Positions 9,224 through 18,121 of a stretch of DNA of 44,600 nt are shown here, piece by piece. The stretch is from Streptomyces odonnellii (GTDB lineage Bacteria; Actinomycetota; Actinomycetes; Streptomycetales; Streptomycetaceae). Each line of letters begins with the position of its first letter. Position 1 is the stretch's first letter. Below the pieces are notes generated by a model that made no database searches, was not told the origin of the DNA, and saw only the letters and a list, made by a program, of their open reading frames with translations. Made by a program: the position numbers and the translations under genes. The DNA lies in NCBI RefSeq assembly GCF_000981895.1, contig NZ_LATD01000287.1, positions 1 to 44,600 of the forward strand, in the 5' to 3' direction.

Positions 9224-9353
9224 ATGGCTCTTGGTGTGCGCTCAACACATGCCGCGCAGACGGCACATGGTCCGTACGCCGCGCTGGAGAGGCTGATGCG
9301 TGAGCGCCTCGGCCGGGAGTGTGTGTACATGCCCTCATGCCGTCTGGGGCTCG
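9224..9353 (+). pseudogene. 5' fragment of a DegT/StrS-type aminotransferase gene
   Basis: The reading frame from ATG 9224 (GGGGGG eight bases upstream) encodes about 43 residues, including GPYAALERLMRERLGREC and YMPSCRLGL. This reads like the conserved N-terminus of a Streptomyces DegT/DnrJ/EryC1/StrS family protein, as I recall it. After about 9353 the frame turns into low-quality sequence that is in fact the antisense of the neighbouring acetyltransferase pseudogene. Everything that should follow (PLP lysine, fold) is missing, so this is a remnant left by a deletion. The family assignment rests on a short stretch. Confidence 0.5.
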
Positions 9354-10156
9354 CTCCGCCGCGTACAGCACGGAGAGCACCCCCGAGCAGCCCGGTGTCC
9401 TGGTCCGGGCCAACTGCCGTACGAGTGCGCTGATCCACTCCTTGGCGAACCGGTCGCGCCGACCCGTCCTGCGGTACTGCGCGGACTTCCACTCCATGAG
9501 GGTGCGCAGCGCCGCCGGATCGCGTTCGTCGAAGACGAAGCGGACCGCGCCCGCCTGGCGGCCGAGCCTGCGCTCCTTCGCGGCCGTCGTCCTGAAGAAC
9601 TTGGGCGACCGGGCGCGCAGCCCCGCCGCATACGCCTCGTACCCCTCGCGGACATCGATGACCGGGGACTCGAACTCCTCGGCCGCCGAAGGCACGAACA
9701 GCTCCTGGCCCGCCTCCAGATTGTCGAACTCCCAGGCGGAGAGCGAGCATGCCTTCAGCAGTTCCGGCGCCGGCAGCCGCAGGCCGGCACGGCACACGGC
9801 CCCCTGCGCGTCGGACGCTCCGGAGCCGATGGCCCTGCCCTGCCCCAATGGGCCCGTCTCATACGGGAAGAAGCCGACGGGTTCGCCGTACCCCTGCCCG
9901 TCCGCGCCGCCGTACCCATCCCTGTACGCGACCCCGTGTCCGGATCCGTCCCCGCCCTCCCGTATGACGGCGACGCGCGCCGTGGGCCGCACGCTGCCGA
10001 CGGCACGGGCGAACTCCGGTTCCATGAAGGGGCTCGCGGGCACCCCGGAACTGGCCCGTAACGCGCGCCAAGCCGCGATCTCGGTCTCGTCCAGCTCCCC
10101 GGCGCGGTGATCCGAATGCGCGCCCGACCGCGCGCGGCACTGCGTACCTCACTCAT
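9354..10156 (-). pseudogene. Truncated, frameshifted CelD/BcsL-family GNAT acetyltransferase
   Basis: The remnant shows the CelD/BcsL GNAT fold clearly: PASPFMEPEFARAVGSVRP, VGFFPYETGPLGQGRAIG, ACSLSAWEFDNL, SPKFFRTTAAKERRLGR, LMEWKSAQYRRTGR and SGVLSVLYAAERA. Two lesions are visible. First, the N-terminus starting at ATG 10156 (MSEVRSAARGRARIRITAPG) joins the rest only if one G is added in the GGGG tract at 10097-10100. Second, similarity stops at about 9355, where AAHFG-type sequence and some 130-150 residues should follow. The frame then runs into the aminotransferase fragment. A TTA codon lies in the remaining frame at 10059-10061. It is non-functional unless the frameshift is a sequencing error and the truncated half works alone. 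Confidence 0.8.
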
Positions 10157-10351
10157 TTCGACCCCCCGTTCCCCAACCCCACCGAAAGGACGGTACCGAC
10201 CCAAATCGCTCCCGGACAGACCATGGCGGCCATTCGCCAGAGGCCGAACAACTACTGTCCGAAGCGGCCCGATCGCTCATAGGATCGACCCGCAGGAATG
10301 GTTCCAGGACTCACGTGACCGCACAGCTCGCTCGCCCGGGAGGAGGTTCCC

Positions 10352-11656
10352 TTGACCGCGCCACACCGCATGGATCCGGCGGGCGGTTGTCCGCATGCCG
10401 CCAATGCCGCGCTGCTCACAGAGGGTGCCGTGGCCCGGGTCGTGCTCCCCGGCGGCATACCCGCGATGGCCGTGCTCGGGCACGAGGCGCTGAAGGAGTT
10501 CACCGGCCACCCGGATGTCGCGAAGGGCCCCGAGCACTTCACGGCGCTGCGGGAGGGGCGGATTCCGGACGGCTGGCCGCTGAAGACCTTCGCGACCGTA
10601 CGGGGCATGACGACGGCGGACGGAGCGGACCACCGGAGGCTGCGCTCACTGGTGAGCACGGCGTTCACCGCGCGGCGGGTGGAGGCGCTGCGGCCGCGGA
10701 TCGAGGAGCTGACCGACGAGCTGCTGGACGGCCTGGCCGCGGCGGCGGCCGGCGCGAGCGGTGGTGTGGTCGATCTGCGTGAACGCTTCGCGCTTCCGCT
10801 GCCCATGAATGTGATCAGCGAACTGCTGGGCGTGGACGTGGAGTTCAGGGACCGGCTGCATGCCCTGTCGACCGACCTGGTGCGTACGGACATAGGCCCC
10901 GAGGAGGCGATGACGGCCAACCGGGAGATGGTGGCGGTGCTGGGCGCGGTGCTGGCCTCGCGGAGGGCGGAGCCGGGCGACGACCTGACGAGTGCGCTGA
11001 TAGCCGTACGCGCTGAAGCAGCGGAGGCGGCGGAAGCCTCGAAGACCCAGGAAGCCTTGGAAGCGGCCCCGGATGCGGCCGGACGTGCGGGCGCCGACCG
11101 GCTGAGCGAGTCCGAACTCCTCGGCACACTCCTCCTGATGATCGTCGCGGGGCATGAGACCACCCTGAACCTGATCACCAACGCCGTCCGCGCGCTCTGC
11201 TCCCATCGCGAGCAGCTCGATCTGCTGCTGACGGGCCGCGCCGACTGGGCGGACGCGGTGGAGGAGACCCTGCGCTGGGACAGTCCGGTGAGTTACTTCC
11301 CGTTCCGCTATCCGACCCGCGATCTGACCGTGGCCGGCACGCTGATCCCGCGCGGCACCCCGGTCCTGGCCGGTTATTCGGCGGCCGGCCGCGACCCGTC
11401 GGCCCATGGGCCCGACGCGGACCGTTTCACTCTCACCGGCCGCCCGTCATCCGCCACGACCCGTCATCTCTCATTGGGGCATGGCGCGCACTACTGCCTG
11501 GGAGCACCGCTGGCGAGGCTGGAGACCACGATCGCCCTGAGGCGGTTGTTCACCCGCTTCCCCCACCTGAAGGTAGCGGCCGAGGAAGCGGAACTGCCGC
11601 GTCAGCGGAGCTTCGTGGGCAACAGCGTGAGCGAACTGCCCGTGACGCTGGGGTAG
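10352..11656 (+). CDS. Cytochrome P450
   Basis: 434 residues, a soluble bacterial class I P450. The oxygen-activating I-helix shows MIVAGHETTLNL, the K-helix EXXR is EETLRWDSP, and the haem-binding loop is LGHGAHYCLGAPLAR with the thiolate Cys382. In that loop the usual initial Phe is Leu. The start is TTG at 10352: GGAGGAGG lies 6-7 bases upstream, whereas the internal ATG at 10370 has no such site. An acidic Ala/Glu-rich insertion (about 225-250) precedes the I-helix. No ferredoxin gene is adjacent, so redox partners must come from elsewhere; the substrate cannot be inferred. Confidence 0.93.
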   Translation: MTAPHRMDPAGGCPHAANAALLTEGAVARVVLPGGIPAMAVLGHEALKEFTGHPDVAKGPEHFTALREGRIPDGWPLKTFATVRGMTTADGADHRRLRSLVSTAFTARRVEALRPRIEELTDELLDGLAAAAAGASGGVVDLRERFALPLPMNVISELLGVDVEFRDRLHALSTDLVRTDIGPEEAMTANREMVAVLGAVLASRRAEPGDDLTSALIAVRAEAAEAAEASKTQEALEAAPDAAGRAGADRLSESELLGTLLLMIVAGHETTLNLITNAVRALCSHREQLDLLLTGRADWADAVEETLRWDSPVSYFPFRYPTRDLTVAGTLIPRGTPVLAGYSAAGRDPSAHGPDADRFTLTGRPSSATTRHLSLGHGAHYCLGAPLARLETTIALRRLFTRFPHLKVAAEEAELPRQRSFVGNSVSELPVTLG

Positions 11657-11778
11657 TCCGGGCAGTCGGTCCCCAGTTCGGTCCGGGTGATCAGTCAGCT
11701 CACGTACTCATCCGACTGTACTCATCTCGGGTGGTCATGGACGTCATGGACAGGTGCGGACACCCCTGGCCCCGGACG

Positions 11779-11871
11779 TCATAGCCGCAGTCCCACGGCC
11801 AGCGCGATCGTCAGTCCGAGCGTGCAGACCGCCACGACGAACCAGGTCTGGTGCTTCGCCTCAGGAGTCAT
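11779..11871 (-). CDS. Predicted 30-residue membrane microprotein
   Basis: A 30-residue frame, MTPEAKHQTW followed by a single hydrophobic helix (FVVAVCTLGLTIALAVGLRL). Its ATG overlaps the stop codon of the upstream gene as ATGA, an arrangement used repeatedly in this window for true coupled genes. One transmembrane segment spans about residues 10-29, with a short charged N-terminus. No family is recognised. The coupling and the helix make it a credible gene, but short frames of this kind also arise by chance. Confidence 0.55.
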   Translation of the reverse strand: MTPEAKHQTWFVVAVCTLGLTIALAVGLRL

Positions 11872-12272
11872 GGCCGGCCTCGCCCTTCGCGCTCACGCAG
11901 ATAGTCCATGAATGTGCGGCACATCCGGGCCAGGGCGCGCATGTGCATCCAGTTGGCCATGGCCCCGTGGCCTGCGCCGCTCTCGGTCAGGTCGTACCAG
12001 TCCTTGAGCGCGCCCTTGGCCCGTACCGAGTGCTCCGCCTCGGGGACGGTCTTGACAACGCCCACGAGCCGCGCTCCATGGGCGATGAGCCGGTCGGTGA
12101 GATCGGCGATCTCCCCCGGCGGCGGCATCAGACGGTGAGGGGCCAGGGCGCGGTCGGCGTCAAAGGCGATCGCGTCAAAGGCCACGGTTATGGCGATGGC
12201 ATCGTGGGCCATGGCCTCGGTGTGCGCGTTTTCGTCTGTGCTGCCGGCTCTGTGGTCTGTCACTGTGGTCAC
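11868..12272 (-). CDS. Small hypothetical protein (possibly DUF6415-like)
   Basis: About 134 residues, largely helical. The C-terminal half (PGEIADLTDRLIAHG, VVKTVPEAEHSV, LARMCRTFMDYLR) resembles the small Streptomyces proteins that often sit beside XRE/TPR regulators, such as DUF6415; I am not sure of this. The N-terminal third contains an Ala/Asp/Ile repeat (AHDAIAITVAFDAIAFDADRA) of low complexity. The start is GTG 12272 or GTG 12263; the latter has better Shine-Dalgarno spacing. It is divergent from the XRE/TPR regulator gene and coupled to the downstream microprotein. Confidence 0.6.
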   Translation of the reverse strand: MTTVTDHRAGSTDENAHTEAMAHDAIAITVAFDAIAFDADRALAPHRLMPPPGEIADLTDRLIAHGARLVGVVKTVPEAEHSVRAKGALKDWYDLTESGAGHGAMANWMHMRALARMCRTFMDYLREREGRGRP

Positions 12273-12394
12273 CCTGGCCCCCGTCTTCGTGTGATCGGCG
12301 TCTACGAAGAGAAAACCGCGTTATCAGCCTTCACGAGTACCGTGGAAGAAGGTCTGAGAATGAAAGCCATGAACGCACTGGGGGAGTTGAGAGC

Positions 12395-13813
12395 ATGGCG
12401 AGTAACTCACGCACACCCAATACCGGGCTGGCCTGCCTGCTTGAGCAGGCGAAGTGGTCCCGTTCACAATTCGCACAGATCATCAACCGCATGGGGGCGG
12501 AAGCTGGTCTCGAACTCCGTTACGACCAGTCGGCGGTGTCTCACTGGGTCGCGGGCACCATGCCGAAGGAGCAGGTCAGGCCCCTGATACTGGAGGCGTT
12601 CGCCCGCAAGCTCAACCGGCCGGTGACCCACTCGGAAGCCGGTCTCGTAGTGGCTTCGACCGGCCATTCCGCAGCTCGAACGGCTTCGCACAGCTCTGCA
12701 GAAACGTCGATTCACACCTCGCCGACGGGCCCCGACCAGGCCCGTGTCAACACTCTTGAAGAACTTGTGGACATGGGGCGGGCGGACATGGATCCGTCGC
12801 GTCGTGGCCTGATCGCGGCGGGTCTGTTCTCGGCCGCCGTGGTCGTACCGCTTTTTCCCGATCTGGCGCAGGCCGCCACACCGCCGCCGGCCGCCCCGGG
12901 GAAGCGGACGGTCCGGATCGGCGCGCCGCAAGTGCAGGCCGTACGCACGATGACGGACCGGATCGCCAACATCCTGGATGAACTCGGGGGCGGTCACGCG
13001 CGCCCGATGGCCGCCGCGTTCCTGGTGAACACGGTGATGCCATGGCTGAAAGCGGAGGCCGCGGAAGGGGTGCGGAACGACATGCTGGCCGCCGCGTCCG
13101 ATCTCGTCTACCTGACGGGGTGGATGGCGATGTACGAGCGCGCGCACGGTCTGGGGCAGCGGTACTACCTCAGGGCGCTCGAACTGGCGGGTGCCGCCGG
13201 GGATCACGTCACGTACTGCCGCACCCTGCGCGGCATGTCACTCCAGGCGTCGAATCTGGGGTACGGAAGACGCGCCCTGGAACTCGCCGACTCGGCCGCC
13301 GAGGCCTCCCCGAAGGCGGAGCCGCGCCTTCAGGCGTTTCTGTCGGGGCAGCAGGCCCATGCCGCCTCGATGGTCGGCGACAAGCGCCAGGCCTTCACGC
13401 GACTGCGCGAGACCGAGACCGCCCTGACCAAGGCGGACAACCGGCGCGATTCGATCGGCGGTTACGACCAGACCGCCTATCTCTTCCATGTGTCGCACGT
13501 GCTCTACGAGTTCAAGGATCTGCCGGGGTCGATCTCGGCGCTCCAGCAGTCGTTGAAGGCACAGCAGAAGAACGAGCGCCAGGGCAGGGTGCACTTCCTC
13601 GCCGTGCTGGCCCAGCGCCAGTTGGAACTCGGCCATCTTGAGGCCGCGTGCGGAAGCTGGTGGCAGTTCCTGGACGACTACGAACACGTGTCCTCGGCAC
13701 GTGGAGACGAGCACTTCGAAACGATGCGGCGGCGGCTGAAGCCGTACGCGAAGACGCGCGCGGTGCAGCGGCTGCGGCCGAGGATCGACGAGGTCGCCGT
13801 ACTGAAAGGGTGA
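12395..13813 (+). CDS. XRE-like HTH / TPR-repeat transcriptional regulator
   Basis: 472 residues. The N-terminal 80 residues form a helix-turn-helix (WSRSQFAQIINRMG, YDQSAVSHWVAGTMPKE). From about 185 to the C-terminus the protein is built of helical pairs of tetratricopeptide type (YYLRALELAGAAGD, RRALELADSAAEASP, GSISALQQSLKAQQ). Between them is a hydrophobic stretch headed by two arginines, SRRGLIAAGLFSAAVVVPLF (about 135-155). This feature is common in this Streptomyces regulator type and of unclear meaning. GGGGGAG precedes the ATG. The family includes regulators of sporulation and antibiotic production; no target can be named. Confidence 0.85.
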   Translation: MASNSRTPNTGLACLLEQAKWSRSQFAQIINRMGAEAGLELRYDQSAVSHWVAGTMPKEQVRPLILEAFARKLNRPVTHSEAGLVVASTGHSAARTASHSSAETSIHTSPTGPDQARVNTLEELVDMGRADMDPSRRGLIAAGLFSAAVVVPLFPDLAQAATPPPAAPGKRTVRIGAPQVQAVRTMTDRIANILDELGGGHARPMAAAFLVNTVMPWLKAEAAEGVRNDMLAAASDLVYLTGWMAMYERAHGLGQRYYLRALELAGAAGDHVTYCRTLRGMSLQASNLGYGRRALELADSAAEASPKAEPRLQAFLSGQQAHAASMVGDKRQAFTRLRETETALTKADNRRDSIGGYDQTAYLFHVSHVLYEFKDLPGSISALQQSLKAQQKNERQGRVHFLAVLAQRQLELGHLEAACGSWWQFLDDYEHVSSARGDEHFETMRRRLKPYAKTRAVQRLRPRIDEVAVLKG

Positions 13814-13920
13814 CTTGAATTGGCCGCTCCGACGACGCCGGTTCCGGGTCGGCGGACCGGCGTCGACGGGTCAGGAAGCAGACGGGCCAGGGGGCAGATC
13901 GGCGGCGGTGCGTCTGTGCG

Positions 13921-15126
13921 TCAGTGCGTACGGTTACCGCGCTGCCAGACGGAGGAGACGAGGGGGACTCCCGGGCGGTAGGCGAGATGGACATGGCTCG
14001 GGGCGTCGAGAAGGACGAGATCGGCGCGGGCGCCGGGGGTGATACGGCCGATGTCCTGGCGGCGCAGGGCCGCCGCGCCGCCCGCGGTGGCCGACCAGAC
14101 CGCCTCGTCCGGGGTCATACCCATGTCCCGCACGGCGAGGGCGATGCAGAACGGCATGGACGAGGTGAAGGACGAGCCCGGATTGCAGTCGGTGGAGAGC
14201 GCGACGGTCGCGCCCGCGTCGAGCAGGCGGCGGGCGTCCGGCCAGGCGGCGCGGGTGGAGAACTCCGCGCCGGGGAGCAGGGTGGCCACGGTGCCGCTGT
14301 GGGCGAGGGCGTCGATGTCGGCGTCGGTGAGATGGGTGCAGTGGTCGGCGGAGGCGGCGTCCAGTTCGACGGCGAGCCGGACACCGGGGCCGTAGGAGAG
14401 CTGGTTGGCGTGGACGCGGGGGTGCAGCCCCCTGGCCAGGCCCGCGGCGAGGATCGCGCGGGCCTGGTCGCCGTCGAAGGCGCCCTCCTCGCAGAAGACA
14501 TCGATCCAACGGGCGTGCGGGGCGCAGGCGTCGAGCATCTCGCCGGTCACGAGGGCGACATACGCGGCGGGGTCGTCCGCGTACTCGGGCGGGACGATGT
14601 GCGCGCCGAGGTAGGTGACCTCCTCGGTGCGCTCGCGGGCGATACGGAGGGCGCGGGCCTCGTCCTCGACGGTCAGGCCGTAGCCGGACTTGGTCTCCAG
14701 GGTGGTGGTGCCCTGGCGCAGCGCCTCGCCGAGATAGCGCGCGACATTAGCGTCCAGCTCGGCGTCGGTGGCGGCACGGGTGGCGGCGACGGTGGTGCGG
14801 ATGCCGCCTGCGGAGTAGGCGCGTCCGGACATCCGGGCGTTGAACTCCTGGGTGCGGTCGCCCGCGAAGACGAGATGGGAGTGGGAATCCACGAAGCCGG
14901 GAACGGCGGCCCGGCCGCCCGCGTCGACGGCGTTGTCAGTGGCGGGTGCTTTGCTTGATTCACCGACCCAGACGATGCGGTCGCCGTCGATGACGACGGC
15001 CGCGTCCTGGATCAGACCGATGGGGGTTCCGTCACCGAGGGAGGGGTCGTTGGTGACCAGAGTGGCGATGTTAGTGATGGCGGTGGTCGTCGTGGCCGTG
15101 GTGGCGGCCGTGGTGGGGCTGCTCAT
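13921..15126 (-). CDS. hutI: Imidazolonepropionase (HutI)
   Basis: 401 residues, amidohydrolase superfamily. It opens the ring of 4-imidazolone-5-propionate to N-formimino-L-glutamate. Metal and substrate motifs: [56 protein letters not shown] and [16 protein letters not shown] (the last two are hallmarks of HutI). The ATG at 15126 is preceded by GGAGGAGAG. The longer upstream frame is out of family. It is the last gene of hutU-M20-hutF-hutI, 86 bases after hutF. The first 20 residues are a Thr/Ala-rich tail ([17 protein letters not shown]). Confidence 0.95.
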   Translation of the reverse strand: MSSPTTAATTATTTTAITNIATLVTNDPSLGDGTPIGLIQDAAVVIDGDRIVWVGESSKAPATDNAVDAGGRAAVPGFVDSHSHLVFAGDRTQEFNARMSGRAYSAGGIRTTVAATRAATDAELDANVARYLGEALRQGTTTLETKSGYGLTVEDEARALRIARERTEEVTYLGAHIVPPEYADDPAAYVALVTGEMLDACAPHARWIDVFCEEGAFDGDQARAILAAGLARGLHPRVHANQLSYGPGVRLAVELDAASADHCTHLTDADIDALAHSGTVATLLPGAEFSTRAAWPDARRLLDAGATVALSTDCNPGSSFTSSMPFCIALAVRDMGMTPDEAVWSATAGGAAALRRQDIGRITPGARADLVLLDAPSHVHLAYRPGVPLVSSVWQRGNRTH

Positions 15127-15212
15127 GGCGGGGGTGCTCTCCTCCGGCGGCTTCGGCAGCCGCGTCACGGGCGCGGTGGGGCGTGTCGGCGGTACGGACG
15201 GTACGGGCGGGG

Positions 15213-16778
15213 TCAGCCGCGCAGGGCTCCGACGGCCGTGGCGAGCGCCGCGGGCACGTCGGGGACAAGGGAGTGGACTCCGTCGCGTACGAGATGGCGG
15301 CCGCCCACGATCGTGTGGCGTACGTCCGCCGCGGAGGCGGCGAATACGGCGGTCTCCGCTCCGAGCCGTGGCAGCGGTCCCGCTGTTCTGACCGAGTCCA
15401 GCGCGATCGTCGCGAGATCCGCGAGCGCGCCGGTCTCGATCCGGCCCGCCTCCGGGCGCCCGAGCGCCGCGTGGCCGCCCGCGGTGGCGGCGTGCAGGAG
15501 AGCCGCCGCGGTCCAGTGGCCGCGGGTGCGGGAGCGCAGCCGCTCGTTGAGCTCCATGGCACGGGCCTCTTCGAGGATGTCGATCACGGCATGGCTGTCG
15601 CTGCCCAGCGACAGCGGCGAGCCCGCGCGCTGGAGGCGGCCCGCGGGACCGGTGCCGTCGGCCAGATCGCGTTCCGTGGTGGGGCACATACAGGTGCCGG
15701 TACGGGCGGTGCCCAGCAGGGCGATGTCCTCGTCGGCGAGATGGGTGTTGTGGACGCCGGTGGTGCGGGCGCCCAGGACACCGTGGTCGGCGAGGAGCCG
15801 GGCAGGGGTACGGCCGTGCACGGCCAGGCAGGCCTCGTTCTCGGCGGTCTGCTCGGAGAGATGGACATGGAGCGGGGCCCGGCGTGCCTCCGCCCATGCG
15901 GCGACGGTGGCGAGCTGGTCCGCGGGGACGGCGCGTACGGAGTGGATGGCCGCGCCGATCAGGGCGTGGTCGCTGTCCTTGAGCGCGGAGGCGCGCTCTG
16001 CCCAGGCGTCGGCGGTGCCGTCGGAGAAGCGGAGCTGGTGGCGCTCGGGCGGTGCCCCGCCGGCCCGCTTGGTGATGGCCGAGGAGAGATAGGCGGTGTC
16101 GAGGAGCGTGATGCGGATCCCGGCCTCGGCGGCGGCGGCGATCAGGGCCTCGCCCATCGCGTTCGGGTCGGTGTAGGGCGTGCCGTCCGGCGCGTGATGC
16201 AGATAGTGAAACTCACCGACGGCCGTGATGCCGGCCAGCGCCATCTCCGCGTACACGGCGCGGGCCAGCGCGTGATACGAGTCGGGGGTGAGCCGCGCGG
16301 CGAAGCCGTACATGACATCGCGCCAGGTCCAGAAGGTGCCGGAGCCGACCTGGACGGTGGAGCGCAGGGCGCGGTGGAAGGCGTGGGAGTGGGCGTTGGC
16401 CAGGCCGGGCACGGTCAATCCGCGCAGTACGGCCGCGCCGGGGGGCGGGGTGGTGACACCGGTGCGTACCTCGGTGATGCGCCCGTTCCCGGTGTTGACG
16501 CGGACGGCGACGCCCGGTTCGACATGGCTGTCGAGCCAGGCGTGTTCCAGCCAGTAGGTGACTCCGGGCGCGCCGGGTGTGTCCTGGGCCGGGCGGGGGT
16601 CGGGGGCGTCCCCGGTGCCCCGGGTGACCTGGGTGACCTGGGTGGCCTCGGCGATCTCGCCGGGCACCGTGATCCGGGTCCGCCCGGGTGCCGCGGTGGG
16701 CCGCGCGGGCCTGGACTGGGCCACCGCCCGGGGGGTGTCCGGTGCCGCCGCTCGTGCTGCCGGTGCCGGGTGCGTCAT
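15213..16778 (-). CDS. hutF: Formimidoylglutamate deiminase (HutF)
   Basis: About 521 residues, amidohydrolase superfamily. It converts N-formimino-L-glutamate to N-formyl-L-glutamate and ammonia. Visible are [19 protein letters not shown] with the HxH metal pair, [11 protein letters not shown], the zinc-ligand region [41 protein letters not shown] and [22 protein letters not shown], all HutF-specific. The N-terminal 70 residues are an Ala/Pro/Thr-rich extension containing [19 protein letters not shown] 16778 overlaps the upstream stop as ATGA; GTG 16784, two codons earlier, has better Shine-Dalgarno spacing. Confidence 0.93.
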   Translation of the reverse strand: MTHPAPAARAAAPDTPRAVAQSRPARPTAAPGRTRITVPGEIAEATQVTQVTRGTGDAPDPRPAQDTPGAPGVTYWLEHAWLDSHVEPGVAVRVNTGNGRITEVRTGVTTPPPGAAVLRGLTVPGLANAHSHAFHRALRSTVQVGSGTFWTWRDVMYGFAARLTPDSYHALARAVYAEMALAGITAVGEFHYLHHAPDGTPYTDPNAMGEALIAAAAEAGIRITLLDTAYLSSAITKRAGGAPPERHQLRFSDGTADAWAERASALKDSDHALIGAAIHSVRAVPADQLATVAAWAEARRAPLHVHLSEQTAENEACLAVHGRTPARLLADHGVLGARTTGVHNTHLADEDIALLGTARTGTCMCPTTERDLADGTGPAGRLQRAGSPLSLGSDSHAVIDILEEARAMELNERLRSRTRGHWTAAALLHAATAGGHAALGRPEAGRIETGALADLATIALDSVRTAGPLPRLGAETAVFAASAADVRHTIVGGRHLVRDGVHSLVPDVPAALATAVGALRG

Positions 16779-18121
16779 GTGCACGCGAGTCCTTCCAGTA
16801 CGTCGGCGAGTGCCAGGATCCCGGCCACGCAGTCGTCCTCGGCCGCGGACTCGGCCGGGGAGTGCGAGACGCCGGTCGGGTTCCGTACGAACAGCATGGC
16901 GGTGGGGATGGAGCCGGACAGAATACCCGCGTCATGTCCCGCGCCCGTGCCGAGCACCGGGACGGGGGCGCCGGTGCGGTGGCTCAGGATCCGGCCGAGT
17001 TCGTCCCGCAGGGCGTGCTCGAATTCGACGACGGGGGTGAAGGACTCGCGTACGACCCGCAGATCGACACCGGCCCGCTCGGCACGGTCGCGGGCGGCGG
17101 CCTCGATCCCGGCGACCACGGTGTCCAGCACGGACTGGTCGGCGGCGCGGGAATCCAGCCAGCCACGGACGAGGGAGGGGATGGCGTTGACTCCGTTGGG
17201 CTCGACGGAGACCTTGCCGAAGGTGGCGACGGCTCCGGCGAGTTCCGCCTCGCGCCGGGCGGCGAGGACGGTCTCGGCGTATGTCAGCATCGGGTCGCGG
17301 CGGTCGGCGAGGCGGGTGGTGCCCGCGTGGTTGGCCTCGCCGTGGAAGTCGAACCGCCAGCGGCCGTGCGGCCAGATCGCGGACGCGATACCGAGGGGAT
17401 CGCCGGAGAGGTCGAGGGCGCGGCCCTGTTCGACATGCAGCTCGACGAACGCGCCGATACGGGCGAGCCGTTCGGGGTCGGGCCCGATGGCGGACGGGTC
17501 GTAGCCCGCGCTCTCCATCGCCCGGGGCAGCGGGACACCGTCGGCGTCGCGCAGCTCCTGGGCCCGGTCGGCGGTGAGCTGTCCGGCGGTGAGCCGGGAG
17601 CCGACGCAGGCGAGCCCGAAGCGGGCGCCCTCCTCGTCGCCGAAGTTGGCGATGGCGACCGGCCTGGTGAACCGCGCTCCCCTGCGGCGCAGTTCATCGA
17701 GCGCGGCGAAGGAGGACACCACTCCGAGCGGTCCGTCGAAGGCGCCGCCGTCCGGTACGGAGTCGAGATGCGAGCCCGTGACGACGGCGTCGCCGGCTAG
17801 CGGATCACCAAGCCAGGCCCACTGGTTGCCGTTCCGGTCGACCTCGTATCCCAGCCCCCGGCTCTCGGCCTGCGCCCGGAACCATGCCCGGGAGTCGGCA
17901 TCGGCACCGGTCCACGCGTAACGGCGGTAGCCGCCGCTGCCGGAGTCCCGCCCGAGCGGCGCGAGTTCGCGCCACATCTCATGAAAGGAGGCACCTCGTG
18001 CCACTGACTCCTCGCCCTGACGGGCATGGCGAGACCCAGCTCCGGCCGCCGTCCCGGCGGCCACCGCTCCCGCGCCCGGGGTCGTACCGCCCGGGGCCCC
18101 GGAAATCGCCTCGGAGGTCAT
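16775..18121 (-). CDS. M20 amidohydrolase (allantoate amidohydrolase/N-carbamoylase family), probable Hut deformylase
   Basis: 448 residues, M20 family with allantoate amidohydrolase-type motifs: [19 protein letters not shown] (His and bridging Asp), [11 protein letters not shown] (metal Glu), [13 protein letters not shown] (His), GEANHAGTT, and GVSHSPAE (last His). It is coupled by ATGA to hutU upstream and to hutF downstream, so it belongs to the histidine pathway. HutF makes N-formylglutamate and no HutG is in the window, so the likely role is removal of the formyl group to give glutamate. This is inferred; SEED-type annotations call such genes an alternative N-formylglutamate deformylase, as I recall. 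Allantoate hydrolysis is the main alternative. Confidence 0.85.
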   Translation of the reverse strand: MTSEAISGAPGGTTPGAGAVAAGTAAGAGSRHARQGEESVARGASFHEMWRELAPLGRDSGSGGYRRYAWTGADADSRAWFRAQAESRGLGYEVDRNGNQWAWLGDPLAGDAVVTGSHLDSVPDGGAFDGPLGVVSSFAALDELRRRGARFTRPVAIANFGDEEGARFGLACVGSRLTAGQLTADRAQELRDADGVPLPRAMESAGYDPSAIGPDPERLARIGAFVELHVEQGRALDLSGDPLGIASAIWPHGRWRFDFHGEANHAGTTRLADRRDPMLTYAETVLAARREAELAGAVATFGKVSVEPNGVNAIPSLVRGWLDSRAADQSVLDTVVAGIEAAARDRAERAGVDLRVVRESFTPVVEFEHALRDELGRILSHRTGAPVPVLGTGAGHDAGILSGSIPTAMLFVRNPTGVSHSPAESAAEDDCVAGILALADVLEGLACT

